Source: Roseiarcus sp963717215 (GTDB lineage: Bacteria > Pseudomonadota > Alphaproteobacteria > Rhizobiales > Beijerinckiaceae). From it: a stretch of 64,000 nt of DNA. The DNA is taken from contig CAVQVS010000006.1 in the NCBI GenBank assembly GCA_963717215.1, positions 310,001 to 374,000 of the forward strand, written 5' to 3'. The position numbers and the translations under genes were made by a program. A model generated the notes under the pieces. It had not been told where the DNA came from. It saw only the letters and a list, made by a program, of their open reading frames with translations, and ran no database searches. Positions 18,838 to 27,834 of this stretch are shown here, in pieces. Every line of letters begins with the position of its first letter. Positions within the stretch are counted from its first letter, which is position 1.

Positions 18838-20175
18838 ATGTCGGGATTCACGCGTATGGCTCAAGGCCGTGTGCCCTTCAACTCCGTAGCTGCTGGCGGC
18901 GCTCCGTCCGGTTTCGACACGCCCGAGGCGGCCTTCGACGCCGCGCTCCTGCGCGAGCAATATCGTTCGCTGGCGCGCCTTGGCCCCTATGTCCACGGGA
19001 TCGTCATCGTTGCGGCTCTGGCGCTCTTCGGCGCCACGCCAACGGGCTCGTTCCTGACCGGCTTGCTCCTGCCGACCGCGCTCATCGCCGTGTCGGTCTT
19101 CCGGCTGTCTTCATGGTTCAAGGCTCGCGCCGACGTCGAGCACGAGGCGCTCGACCGCATCCGGCGTAAGGTGCGCGTGGCGAGCGTGCTCGGACCGACG
19201 CTGACCTTTACCTTCGCGCTGGCCATAGCGATCTCGACCTGGCAGGGAGGCGTCGTCGAATTCGCGCTCGCGCTCCTCGTCCTCTGGGTTGTGGCCATTG
19301 TTTGCGCCATGTGCCTCAACAGGATCGAGCGCGAGGCCAATCTGATCGTTATCGCGGCAACCACGGTCGTTATCCTTGCCTTCGTGGCTCGCGGCTCGGA
19401 CCTGACGCTCGGCCTCGCGCCGCTGGTCGCCGTCGGCGCGTGTTTCATCATCCGGATGCTCAACGAGCACTTTCGCCTGTTCGCCGAGATCGTGCGGTCA
19501 CGGTTCGTGATCGCCGAAATGCAGCGGGTCGCCGAGGCGGCGCGAGAAGCGGCGATGACCATCGCGCTCACCGACGATCTGACCGGGCTCCCCAACCGGC
19601 GCTGCTTTCAGAGCCTGCTCGCCGACCGGATCCTAGTCGCAAAGGAGACCGGCGAGCCGTTCGCCCTGGGCCTGATCGATCTCGACGGCTTTAAGCCGAT
19701 CAACGACGCTCATGGGCATCCGGCCGGAGACCATATTCTCAGGCAAGTCGCCCAGCGGCTCGCCAGGGCGATGGATGGACGCGGCTCCGCGGCGCGGATC
19801 GGCGGCGACGAATTCGCCATCCTCTGCAGTGGCGTCGGCGCGCGCGACGAGGCGGTCGCCCTGGGCCAGGAAATCAGGGCGATCTTCGCGGCGCCGTTCG
19901 ACGTGTCCCCCCACGGCGTTTACTTGACCTGCGCCTGCGGCTTTGCGCTCTTTCCCTCGACCGCCGCCGAGCCGGACGAGTTGGTGCGACTGGCTGACGC
20001 TGCGCTCTACCGCGCCAAGGCCAGCGGATCCGTCGACGCGGCCATGTTCGAGACAAGAACGGGACGCACAGTCGCGAGCGGGGCGGCCTTCGAAAAGGAC
20101 CGTCGCGCGATCGACGAACCGGAAGGCGCCCGACCTTGTGTCGACTTCGCGAGCCAAACGGAGGCTTTGACTTAG
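18838..20175 (+). CDS. Membrane diguanylate cyclase (GGDEF)
   Basis: A 445-residue inner-membrane enzyme that should make cyclic di-GMP from two GTP. About six transmembrane segments lie between residues 50 and 205 and form the sensor part. A short coiled stretch (AEMQRVAEAAREAAM) leads into the GGDEF domain, with LTDDLTGLPNRR, LGLIDLDGFKPIND and the intact active-site motif GGDEF at 322-326. No RxxD inhibitory site is found at the usual place just upstream. The last 45 residues are charged and of unknown role. Confidence 0.92.
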   Translation: MSGFTRMAQGRVPFNSVAAGGAPSGFDTPEAAFDAALLREQYRSLARLGPYVHGIVIVAALALFGATPTGSFLTGLLLPTALIAVSVFRLSSWFKARADVEHEALDRIRRKVRVASVLGPTLTFTFALAIAISTWQGGVVEFALALLVLWVVAIVCAMCLNRIEREANLIVIAATTVVILAFVARGSDLTLGLAPLVAVGACFIIRMLNEHFRLFAEIVRSRFVIAEMQRVAEAAREAAMTIALTDDLTGLPNRRCFQSLLADRILVAKETGEPFALGLIDLDGFKPINDAHGHPAGDHILRQVAQRLARAMDGRGSAARIGGDEFAILCSGVGARDEAVALGQEIRAIFAAPFDVSPHGVYLTCACGFALFPSTAAEPDELVRLADAALYRAKASGSVDAAMFETRTGRTVASGAAFEKDRRAIDEPEGARPCVDFASQTEALT

Positions 20176-20271
20176 CTGCGTGCTTAGACGGAGCGCACGG
20201 CGTCCGGCTTAGCCCAAGTTGGCCGGCGGCAGGGGAATGCGTACAGTCGCCGCTCGCAAAGGAGAAACGCA

Positions 20272-21201
20272 TTGCCGAGCGGCATCCATCATGTGACCAG
20301 CATCGCGAGCTCGGCGCGCCGGAACCTCGATTTCTATACGGGGACGCTGGGGCTGCGCCTGGTCAAGAAAACCGTCAATTTCGACGACCCCGGCTCCTAT
20401 CACTTGTACTACGGCGATGCGGCCGGGCGCCCCGGCACGATCTTGACCTTCTTCGCCTGGGAGGGCGCTGCGCCTGGCCGGCTCGGGATCGGAGAGACGC
20501 AGGAAACCGTCTTCAGCATTCCGGAAGGCTCGCTCAGCTACTGGACCCAGCGCATGGTCGAGAAGGGCGTCGCCCACGATCCTCCCGCCAGGCGGTTTGG
20601 CGCAACGACGATCGCGTTCAGGGATCAGGATGGGACCCGGCTCGCGCTCAGCGGCGACAAGGGCGTCGAGGGCAAGCCTGGATGGAGCGCGGGCGGCGTT
20701 CCCGCGGAACATTCCATTCGCGGCTTCCACAGCGTGAGCCTGCTGCTCGCTGAGGCCGGTCCGACCGCCGCCGTTCTCACCGACGTCTTCGGCTTTGTCG
20801 GCGGGGGAAGCGAGGGGACCACGCAACGCTTTCAGGCGCCGGGCGTGGACGTCGGCGGAATCCTCGATCTCAGGACGGCGGGAGACTTCCTGCCGGCGCG
20901 CCAGGGCGCTGGCTCCGTTCATCACATCGCGTTTCGGGCGGCCGACGATGCCGAGCAGGCGGCGATGGTTCGCAAGCTCGCCGAGGATCATCATCTGCGC
21001 ACCACCGAGCAGAAGGACCGCAACTACTTTCGCTCGGTCTATTTCCGCGAGCCCGGCCGAGTGCTGTTCGAGATCGCCACCGATCCGCCCGGCTTCGCCA
21101 TCGACGAACCGCCCGGTTCGCTTGGGGAGGCGCTCAAACTGCCGCCATTCCTGGAAGGCCGGCGCGCGGCGATCGAAGCCGCGCTGCCAAGGCTCGATTA
21201 G
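20272..21201 (+). CDS. Ring-cleaving dioxygenase, MhqO-like (VOC)
   Basis: A 309-residue protein with two VOC modules: GIHHVTSIASSARRNLDFYTGTLGLRLVKKTVNFDDP in the first (metal His near the start) and GSVHHIAFRAADDAEQAAM plus RVLFEIATDPPGFAID in the second, which supply the metal ligands His/His/Glu. It resembles Bacillus MhqO and related hydroquinone-linked dioxygenases. The start is TTG with AAAGGAG eight bases before. The esterase gene 44 bases downstream matches the MhqO/MhqD pairing, suggesting response to quinones or electrophiles. Confidence 0.87.
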   Translation: MPSGIHHVTSIASSARRNLDFYTGTLGLRLVKKTVNFDDPGSYHLYYGDAAGRPGTILTFFAWEGAAPGRLGIGETQETVFSIPEGSLSYWTQRMVEKGVAHDPPARRFGATTIAFRDQDGTRLALSGDKGVEGKPGWSAGGVPAEHSIRGFHSVSLLLAEAGPTAAVLTDVFGFVGGGSEGTTQRFQAPGVDVGGILDLRTAGDFLPARQGAGSVHHIAFRAADDAEQAAMVRKLAEDHHLRTTEQKDRNYFRSVYFREPGRVLFEIATDPPGFAIDEPPGSLGEALKLPPFLEGRRAAIEAALPRLD

Positions 21202-21245
21202 CCCTTGAGACGAAGCGTGCAATTCCTGACGCCCCTCGGAGGTCG

Positions 21246-21890
21246 GTGATGGCGCCCGAGTTGGCCTACATTCACCGTTTCGAGCGCGGCGCCGACCCAA
21301 CGCTCCCCCCGGTTCTCCTTCTCCATGGCACGGGTGGCGACGAGAACGACCTCATGCCGCTCGGCCGCGAGATCGCGCCCGGCGCCGCGCTCCTCTCCCC
21401 CCGCGGCAACGTGCTCGAAGGCGCCATGCCGCGCTTCTTCCGGCGCTTTCGCGAAGGCTTGTTCGACGAGGACGATGTGCGCCGCCGAGCGGGCGAACTC
21501 GCCAGTTTCGTCGCTGAAGCGCGCCGCGCCTACGGACTGGATCAACCCTTGGCGCTCGGCTACTCGAACGGGGCAAACATCGCCGCAGCCGTTCTCCTGC
21601 TGCATCCGCAGACACTCTCGGGCGCAATCCTGTTGCGCGCCATGGCGCCGTTGGCGGAGCCGGCTAAGCCCGACCTTTTCGGCCTCCCCGTGCTGATTCT
21701 GTCCGGATTGAACGATCCCATCGCACCTCGGTCGAGCGCTGAAAAACTGGCGGCGGCCCTCGCCGCGGCCGGCGCGCGCGTCGAACGCGACGACCTGCCC
21801 GCAGGCCATGGGCTGACCCAGGCCGACCTGACAAAGGCCAAGGCGTTCTACGCAAGGGAAGCAGCGCAGCTCTTTCGCTCCAAGGCGTAG
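21246..21890 (+). CDS. Alpha/beta hydrolase, MhqD/phospholipase-carboxylesterase type
   Basis: A 214-residue hydrolase. The oxyanion region is LLLHGTGGDENDLMPLG, the nucleophile elbow is GYSNGANIA (Ser), the acid is in SGLNDPIAP and the His is in LPAGHGLT. This spacing matches the phospholipase/carboxylesterase group that includes Bacillus MhqD. It probably acts with the upstream dioxygenase in detoxifying quinones, which is inferred from pairing. No signal peptide is seen. Confidence 0.87.
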   Translation: MMAPELAYIHRFERGADPTLPPVLLLHGTGGDENDLMPLGREIAPGAALLSPRGNVLEGAMPRFFRRFREGLFDEDDVRRRAGELASFVAEARRAYGLDQPLALGYSNGANIAAAVLLLHPQTLSGAILLRAMAPLAEPAKPDLFGLPVLILSGLNDPIAPRSSAEKLAAALAAAGARVERDDLPAGHGLTQADLTKAKAFYAREAAQLFRSKA

Positions 21891-21917
21891 GAGCGAAGCG
21901 TCAGAAGTCCGTCGCCG

Positions 21918-22511
21918 CTAGAGCTTCCTGGCGACGAACGCGACGATCTCAGTCATGATGGTCGAAGCCGCCTGATCCATCGCCGCCGCCACATGCGCAG
22001 CATCGGTCAACTCGACCGGCGTCTGCAGGGTGAAGATCTGGTCCGCCATGATCCGCCCGCTGCCAAGCGAGACGATCCACGCGGCAATGTCGACATGGAT
22101 CTCTTTCGTCTGGGCGTCGAGCTCGAAAGCGCGGATGTCGAGATCGACCTCGTAATTCGCATTCGCCGCCGGGCCATCGATCCAGCGTGCGAGCCCGGCG
22201 TTTTGAAAACTCTCCGCCAGCCGCGCGCGGAAAAGCGCAGGCAGCGGCTCAGGCCATTGGGCACCAGCGAGCGTCGCCAGCGTCTGCGATTCGCGCACCA
22301 GGATATGGTCGCTGTCGAGATCGGCCGTCGCGGTCGCCTGGCCGATCCGGAACTGCGCCCGGAGGGCGTGCGCCGGCGGCGGCGTCGCTGCGGCGAGATC
22401 GTACTGGGTCGGAGGAGGTCCGCTCGCACACGCCGACAGCGCCAGTGCGAGGATGCTCGCAGCGCCAAATTTCAATCGCGTTCGGGAACCAGCCCTCCTA
22501 CGCCCCATCAT
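21918..22511 (-). CDS. ABC transport auxiliary lipoprotein of MCE system
   Basis: A 197-residue outer-membrane-type lipoprotein. The signal ends ALSACASG (lipobox LSAC). The body matches the ABC-type transport auxiliary component family (PqiC/YmbA-like): YDLAAATPPP, ILVRESQTLATLAGAQWPEPLPALFRARL and YEVDLDIRAFELDA (key pieces). It is the last gene of the MCE operon, overlapping mlaD by four bases, and may link the MCE tunnel to the outer membrane. Confidence 0.87.
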   Translation of the reverse strand: MMGRRRAGSRTRLKFGAASILALALSACASGPPPTQYDLAAATPPPAHALRAQFRIGQATATADLDSDHILVRESQTLATLAGAQWPEPLPALFRARLAESFQNAGLARWIDGPAANANYEVDLDIRAFELDAQTKEIHVDIAAWIVSLGSGRIMADQIFTLQTPVELTDAAHVAAAMDQAASTIMTEIVAFVARKL

Positions 22512-24394
22512 TGCCCGCCGTGATACTCGGGCAGCGCAGGTCTCGACCCGAAAAGAACCTGACTTGGATTCCGTCCCAGTGATCGGACGACTCCGTCGAT
22601 GTCTTGGACCGCCCGCCTCGCCTCAACGGCGAGCGCCTCGTATTCGCGCAGGCCCGTATTGGTGAACCGGCTGAGGCCGGTCGCGATGTCCTTTATCCGC
22701 GAGTCGACATCGTCAGCGAGCTTCTTGACCGAAATCGCCGCTTCGCTGATGCGGTCAACTGCGCCCTTCGTGCCAGGCGAGCCGAGGAAGCTTTGCGCGG
22801 CGGTCAGAACGCCATCGACCTTGTCGGCAGAATCGTTGAGCTTTGCGGACATCTGGGAAATGTTCTTGAGCGTCGAATCGATGTTGCCGCGATTCTGATG
22901 CACGGTCTCCACAACCTCGCTGGCAGAGTTGACGATACCGGCGATCTTCTGGGAGTCGACCGCCTTCAGGAGCGAATCCGCGTCGGTGAGCGCGGTGTCC
23001 AGACGACTCGCAGAATCGTTCAGATGACCGGCAAGGACCGCCCCATCCCGCACCAGGGCCTTGACGTTGTCCGAGCTCTCGGCGAGCGCCTGGCTGAAAG
23101 TTTGCGCGTTCGCGAGAAGAGCATGGATCTGGTCCGGTTCGACCGCCTTGACCACACGATCCGCGTCCTGCGATAGGCTCTGAATTTGCGCCACGACCGG
23201 TTGAACGGTCTTACTGAGCTCCGCCAAGTTCTTCAGCGTCACATCGATATTGGGAGCGTTGTCAGCCAGAGCCTTGGCAAAGACATCGGCGTTCTGAAGG
23301 GTCGAGTGAATCGAATCGGAATTGTCGGCAAGGAGCTTGTCCGCACGATCGGCAACCGAGTTTGTTTTCGCCGAGAGCATCTCGACGTTGTCGACGATCG
23401 TGCGGACCTTGTCGGGATCGACCGCCTTAAGCACATTGTCCGCGTTTTGCGTGAGGCTTTGGAGTTGCGTCACGACCGGCTGAACGGTTTTGCTGATCTC
23501 GGCCAAATTCTTCAGCGTCGTGTCGACATTCGGCGCGTTGTCGGCCAAGGCCTTGGAAAAGACGTCGGCGTTGTGAAGCGTCGACTGAATGGAATCGGAA
23601 TTGTCGGAAAGAATCTTGTCGGCTCGATCGATGACCGAGACGCCCTTGGCCGACATCGCCTGAACGTTCCCTACGATCGCGCGAACCTGCTCCGTATCGA
23701 TCGATTGAACGAGCCGGTCGGCGTCGTCGGAGAGCGTTTGCAGGCGCGCCGCCAAGGGCCCGATCTGCTTGCCGAGCTCACCGACGCTCTTGAGCGCCGC
23801 GTCGACTCCGGCCGAGTTATCGGCCAGCGCCTTCGAAAACTGATCGACGTTCGTGAGCGCCGAATGGATCGTCGGGGCATTGTCCGTGATGATCTTGCCT
23901 GCGTCATCCAGAACCGTCGTGGCTTTGGTTGAAAGGGCGGCGACGCTATCCAGAATATCCTGCAGCTGCACGGACTGTTCAGCGTAGATGACGGGCGGCC
24001 TGCCATTTTCGGCTACCAGCGCCGGTCCAGCGGTGGCGCCGCCGAGGAGAGCGACGACTGCGCCTCCCGTCAGGCCTTGTGTCTCGAGGCGCGCCCTGGT
24101 GTTCCTGTCGATTGGCGCCTCCGAGTTGACGTCAATGTCCGCGACAACCTGATGAGGGTCGCTCCGGGAGAAGGTCAGATGCGTGACCTCGCCAACCTTG
24201 ATGCCGTTGAACGAGACGTTAGCGCCGGCTGACAGGCCTGCAACCGAACCCTTGAAGACAACCTCGAAGGTCCGATGACTGCCCGAAGATCCGTAGCCCG
24301 CAATCCACATGACGAATAGAAACGCCCCGACGATCGCAGCCAGGGTGAAGGCGCCGATCAGGACATAATTGGCGCGCGTCTCCATGCTGCTCAA
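22508..24394 (-). CDS. mlaD: MlaD/MCE family lipid-transport protein with long repeats
   Basis: A 628-residue periplasmic MCE protein anchored by one N-terminal helix (residues 11-32). One MCE domain follows (TFEVVFKGSVAGLSAGANVSFNGIKVGEV to about residue 120), which forms the hexameric ring binding lipids. The rest is a very long helical tail containing about three copies of an exactly 93-residue repeat (from residue 165), each with ADNAPN/DNSD phrases. The tail probably forms a coiled needle toward the outer membrane. Four-base overlaps on both sides show a tight operon. Naming after E. coli mlaD is by analogy. Confidence 0.9.
   Translation of the reverse strand: MSSMETRANYVLIGAFTLAAIVGAFLFVMWIAGYGSSGSHRTFEVVFKGSVAGLSAGANVSFNGIKVGEVTHLTFSRSDPHQVVADIDVNSEAPIDRNTRARLETQGLTGGAVVALLGGATAGPALVAENGRPPVIYAEQSVQLQDILDSVAALSTKATTVLDDAGKIITDNAPTIHSALTNVDQFSKALADNSAGVDAALKSVGELGKQIGPLAARLQTLSDDADRLVQSIDTEQVRAIVGNVQAMSAKGVSVIDRADKILSDNSDSIQSTLHNADVFSKALADNAPNVDTTLKNLAEISKTVQPVVTQLQSLTQNADNVLKAVDPDKVRTIVDNVEMLSAKTNSVADRADKLLADNSDSIHSTLQNADVFAKALADNAPNIDVTLKNLAELSKTVQPVVAQIQSLSQDADRVVKAVEPDQIHALLANAQTFSQALAESSDNVKALVRDGAVLAGHLNDSASRLDTALTDADSLLKAVDSQKIAGIVNSASEVVETVHQNRGNIDSTLKNISQMSAKLNDSADKVDGVLTAAQSFLGSPGTKGAVDRISEAAISVKKLADDVDSRIKDIATGLSRFTNTGLREYEALAVEARRAVQDIDGVVRSLGRNPSQVLFGSRPALPEYHGGQ
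23080..23902 (-). repeat. Three tandem 279-bp units within mlaD
   Basis: Codons 165-257, 258-350 and 351-about 438 are tandem copies with a period of 93 residues (279 bp). Copies two and three are the most alike (DNSDSI, STL, NADVF, KALADNAPN, TVQPVV). The similarity is also visible at DNA level, so the duplication is fairly recent or homogenised. Confidence 0.75.
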
Positions 24395-25257
24395 CGCCTC
24401 GCATTCTGGGGCCGGTCCACCGCAGCGGCCGCGGCCGGCTGGTCTGCGCCCGCCGCGAGACGGATCACACCCCTCTTACCGTGGAAATAGGACTTGAGCC
24501 AAGGATCGTCCGAAAGCAAGAGATCGCTGATCGGACCGGCGGCGATGACCTTCTTATGTCCGAGCACCGCAACCCGGTCGCAGATCGCAAACAAGCTGTC
24601 GAGATCGTGCGTGACCATGAACACCGTCAGGCCCAAGGTCTTTTGCAGCGTGCCGATGAGATCGTCGAAATCGCCGGCCGAGATCGGATCGAGCCCAGAG
24701 GTCGGTTCGTCGAGGAAGACGATCTCGGGATCGAGGGCGAGCGCCCTCGCCAGCGACACGCGCTTGGTCATGCCGCCCGAGAGCTCGGAGGGCAGCTTGT
24801 CGGCGGTTTCCGCCGGCAGGCCGACGAGCGCAAGCTTCTGCAATGCAAGACCGTCGAGCGTTTCCTGGGAAAGGCCAAGATGCTCGCGCATCGGCGCCTG
24901 AATGTTCTGCCGCACCGTCAAGCTGGAGAAGAGCGCGCCCTCCTGAAAGAGAACGCCCCATCGCTCGCCGACCTCGAGATGCTCGCGCGGCGTCAGCTTG
25001 TCGATGTTGTGACCGAAGACTTCGATCGTTCCCGCCTGTTTGTGTATCAGTCCCAGAATTGTCCGGGTCAGCACCGACTTGCCGGCGCCGGAAGCGCCGA
25101 CGAAGCCCAGCACTTCGCCTCGGTAGAGATCGAGATCAAGTCCATCCATCACCAGGTGGTCGCCGAAGCCGACTTTAAGGCCGCGCACGCGAATGACGAC
25201 GTCGCGCTCAGAAGGGTTGGGCGAGGAAGGTTGCGGTGAGATGGCCTGGTCGTTCAA
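24391..25257 (-). CDS. mlaF: ABC transporter ATPase, MlaF-like
   Basis: A 288-residue ATPase that powers MCE-mediated phospholipid transport. Walker A is GASGAGKSVLTR, the signature is LSGGMTKRVSLARAL and Walker B is IVFLDEPTSGLDP; the His switch is in VTHDLDS. The N-terminal GLKVGFGDHLVMDGLDLDLYRGE is typical of the MlaF branch. It starts at TTG overlapping the permease stop (TTGA), and its own end overlaps mlaD. Confidence 0.92.
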   Translation of the reverse strand: MNDQAISPQPSSPNPSERDVVIRVRGLKVGFGDHLVMDGLDLDLYRGEVLGFVGASGAGKSVLTRTILGLIHKQAGTIEVFGHNIDKLTPREHLEVGERWGVLFQEGALFSSLTVRQNIQAPMREHLGLSQETLDGLALQKLALVGLPAETADKLPSELSGGMTKRVSLARALALDPEIVFLDEPTSGLDPISAGDFDDLIGTLQKTLGLTVFMVTHDLDSLFAICDRVAVLGHKKVIAAGPISDLLLSDDPWLKSYFHGKRGVIRLAAGADQPAAAAAVDRPQNARR

Positions 25258-26417
25258 TAGTCCACCCTGGCGAAGAACATCGCGAACAATCCATCCATGA
25301 CAATGACCATGAAGATCGACTTGACCACCGATGAGGTCACGCATCGGCCGAGCAACTCGGCCGACCCGCCCACCTCCATGCCCTCGGTGGCGGCGATCAG
25401 GCCGATCACCATAGCCATGAACGGCGCCTTGATGATACCGACCAGGAACGTCTCGGGCAGCACTGCGTTCTGCAGGCGTGTGACAAACGCCGCCGGCGTC
25501 AAACCCGCGTAGAGCCAACTGACGAGGAGGCCGCCGGCGATTTGCGCCAGGTCCGCAAGGAAGGTCAGGACCGGCAGGGCGATAACCAGAGCGACCAGCC
25601 GCGGGATGATCAACACTTCCAGGGGGTCGAGCGCCATCACCTTCAGAGCGTCGATCTCCTCGCGCATCTTCATTGAGCCGATCTCGGCGGTGATCGACGA
25701 TCCCGTGCGCCCCGCAATCATGATCGAAGTCATCAGCACGCCAAGTTCGCGCAAACCAAGGACGCCAACCAGATTGACGGCGTAGTCCGCGGCGCCGAAG
25801 CTGGTGAGCTGGAAGATACCCTGCTGAGTGACGATTGCGCCGACCAAAAAGTTGATCAGCACGATGATCGGCACGCTGCGCAGTCCGTACATCTCGAGGT
25901 GATGCACCATCGGCGTCCAACGCCAGCGCCACGGCTGGGGGGCGAGACGCACGAACATGACGACGATTTCGCCGAGATAGTCGACAATGTCGAAGAAATC
26001 GGCGCCGAAGTCGTAGACGGTCTCGCCGACCGCCGAGAGCAATGCAACGCTATGGGGCGGAGGAATGCGCGTGGACTTCTCCGGCGGATGGTAGCCGGCC
26101 TCCTTGAGCAGGATGTCGTGCTTGGGCTGCTCGCCGCGATAGGAGACACTGGCTCCGGCTTCCGCCAAGACGGTCTCAGCGCGATCGATGAACCACGCGC
26201 CCGCCGTGTCCATGCGTTGCAGACCCGCGAAATCAAAGGTTACGCGTTTTGCGTCGTGAGCTGACGAGAGGAGCGAAGCCCCGGCCTCCTCCAACTGATG
26301 ACCAGCGCTAACGATCCATTCGCCCGCCAGCGCGAGCACCACCCCGTCCTGGCTGTCTTGACGAGCTACGGAAGGCGTCGTGGTCACCAAGCGCTCCGGC
26401 CGAGAAACGGCGCTCAT
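25254..26417 (-). CDS. mlaE: MlaE-like permease with N-terminal STAS domain
   Basis: A 387-residue inner-membrane permease. Residues about 1-110 form a STAS-like domain (VTFDFAGLQRMDTAGAWFID), which in E. coli is a separate protein (MlaB). The rest is the MlaE permease with four to five membrane segments and the conserved GLRELGVLMTSIMIAGRTGSSITAEIG and MREEIDALKVMALDPLEVLIIPR blocks (key pieces). The fusion is common in alphaproteobacteria. It is the first gene of the operon. Confidence 0.93.
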   Translation of the reverse strand: MSAVSRPERLVTTTPSVARQDSQDGVVLALAGEWIVSAGHQLEEAGASLLSSAHDAKRVTFDFAGLQRMDTAGAWFIDRAETVLAEAGASVSYRGEQPKHDILLKEAGYHPPEKSTRIPPPHSVALLSAVGETVYDFGADFFDIVDYLGEIVVMFVRLAPQPWRWRWTPMVHHLEMYGLRSVPIIVLINFLVGAIVTQQGIFQLTSFGAADYAVNLVGVLGLRELGVLMTSIMIAGRTGSSITAEIGSMKMREEIDALKVMALDPLEVLIIPRLVALVIALPVLTFLADLAQIAGGLLVSWLYAGLTPAAFVTRLQNAVLPETFLVGIIKAPFMAMVIGLIAATEGMEVGGSAELLGRCVTSSVVKSIFMVIVMDGLFAMFFARVDY

Positions 26418-27070
26418 ATCGCGCCGCTGCGCGACTGTCGAGCAAACACGATGGCCCCGCCTTCCCGGAAAAGATCAGGGGAACAACAAACCAAGTACGA
26501 ATCGGACACTCCGCCACACGGACTCAAATTCGCGAACAAGGCGAGTCGAATCTTTCGCTTTCCCGCGGGGCCGATAAACATCATCACCAAATCGCCGGCC
26601 TGCTTGCGCCCCGCATGCCTCATATGGAGACTGGCGGGACCATCCGCCGGACAAACGGTGAAGGAATCGGCCCTCGCAAAATCGACGCGCGTCGCGCTTC
26701 AAAGGCAAGCCGCAATCGCGGCTTCCGCGCGGCATTCGCGAACATCGTCACCAAATCCTCGGCCTGTCGGGCCTGCCCCATGCCTCAAACCGGGACTGGC
26801 GGGACCATCCGTCGGACAAACGGTGAAGGAATCGGCCCTCGCCAAATCGCCGCGCGCCGCGCTTCTAAGGCAAGCCGCAATCGCGGCTGTCGCTCGGGCC
26901 GATCGAGTCTTGGTTAACGCGCCGCTCCAGGCGCCGAACATCGAGCGCCCTGCGGGTCCATTGAGCGATTGGCTCCGCCCGCTTTCGTCAAGCGTTGCAG
27001 TCCCGACCGACCCCTCAGCTATCAGAGCTTGCCCAGTGGCCCGGCCCACTGTGCCTACAAAGACGGGCCG
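26418..27070. other. Repeat-bearing intergenic region
   Basis: About 650 bases without a credible gene. Long open frames cross it on the plus strand, but base changes between its two repeat copies show no third-position bias, so it does not look coding. It holds the 165-bp tandem repeat described separately and presumably the mlaE promoter. Confidence 0.5.
26586..26914. repeat. Tandem direct repeat, two copies of about 165 bp
   Basis: Copy one begins ACCAAATCGCCGG at 26586, copy two begins ACCAAATCCTCGG at 26750. Both contain GACTGGCGGGACCATCC, CGGACAAACGGTGAAGGAAT and GGCAAGCCGCAATCGCGGCT (shortened pieces). The offset between matching words is 164-166 bases. A weaker match to the copy edge lies upstream near 26530-26580. 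Confidence 0.7.
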
Positions 27071-27688
27071 TCAATCCATCATCGCGGCCTTGAGAATGCA
27101 CACCATGGTGGCATGGGCTGGCTTCTCGCTCAGGTTGCGAATCCGATGAGGCATATCGCAGCGATACCGCAACGTCTCGCCGCCACAGGCCGCCGCCGTC
27201 GTCTCGCCGACCTCGACCTCGAGTTCGCCGTCCAAAACCGACAGGCACTCGACCGAGCCGCGCAGATGGGCCGCCAACTCGAGAATTCCGCCTGGATCGG
27301 CGTAAAAATCGTACCATTGGAGCCAGTCGACGGTTTTCAGCCAGCCGATGACCGCGAGACGGCATAGCCCGTCGTCGGAGACGAAAATCGGCGTGGTCCC
27401 TCGACCGAGATGCTCGATGAACGGTCCCTCCTCCGTGCCCCGCAGCATGGACTCGATCGACACGTCGAGCGCGTGTGCGAGTCGCCAGATCGTCGTCAGC
27501 GTCGGATTGGTTTCATTGCGCTCGATCTGCGAAATGATCGACTTGGCGACGCCCGAATGTTGCGACAGGTCCGCCAGCGACAGGCCATAGCCCTTGCGCA
27601 GCTTGAGCACCGCCTGCCCGAGTTGGTTGGACAGCGAGGCCGCTCCGACTTCAAGAACCTTGGCTTTATCCTTACCTTCAACGCCCAT
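27071..27688 (-). CDS. XRE-family regulator with cupin domain
   Basis: A 205-residue regulator. The helix-turn-helix lies in LRKGYGLSLADLSQHSGVAKSIISQIERNETNPTLTTIW (key words SLADLSQHSG and SIISQIERN), and the C-terminal half is a small beta-barrel cupin (GGILELAAHLRGSVECLSVLDGELEVEVG) likely to sense a small ligand. Similar regulators control amine, amino acid or alcohol catabolism. It is divergent from the IclR-type gene, about 146 bases away. Confidence 0.87.
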   Translation of the reverse strand: MGVEGKDKAKVLEVGAASLSNQLGQAVLKLRKGYGLSLADLSQHSGVAKSIISQIERNETNPTLTTIWRLAHALDVSIESMLRGTEEGPFIEHLGRGTTPIFVSDDGLCRLAVIGWLKTVDWLQWYDFYADPGGILELAAHLRGSVECLSVLDGELEVEVGETTAAACGGETLRYRCDMPHRIRNLSEKPAHATMVCILKAAMMD

Positions 27689-27834
27689 CGACTCGCCTCG
27701 AAATTGGCCTCCATCATAGACGGGTTCGTCCTAAATATCGTACAGTTTTGTTCGCTTTCTCGGACTCGCTCGGATCTGCGAGAACCATGGCGCTGACGCC
27801 CCATATCTTATGACAGCCTGGATCGGAGAATCAG

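Noticed and set aside
19111..19470. Charged antisense frames inside the GGDEF gene
   Set aside because: Typical shadow frames of a GC-rich gene; no starts or domains.
26586..26914. CRISPR array
   Set aside because: Only two long copies with diverged sequence and no short repeat-spacer pattern.
26298..27149. 283-codon open frame crossing the tandem repeats
   Set aside because: Substitutions between repeat copies fall equally at all codon positions, there is no ribosome site, and no family match.
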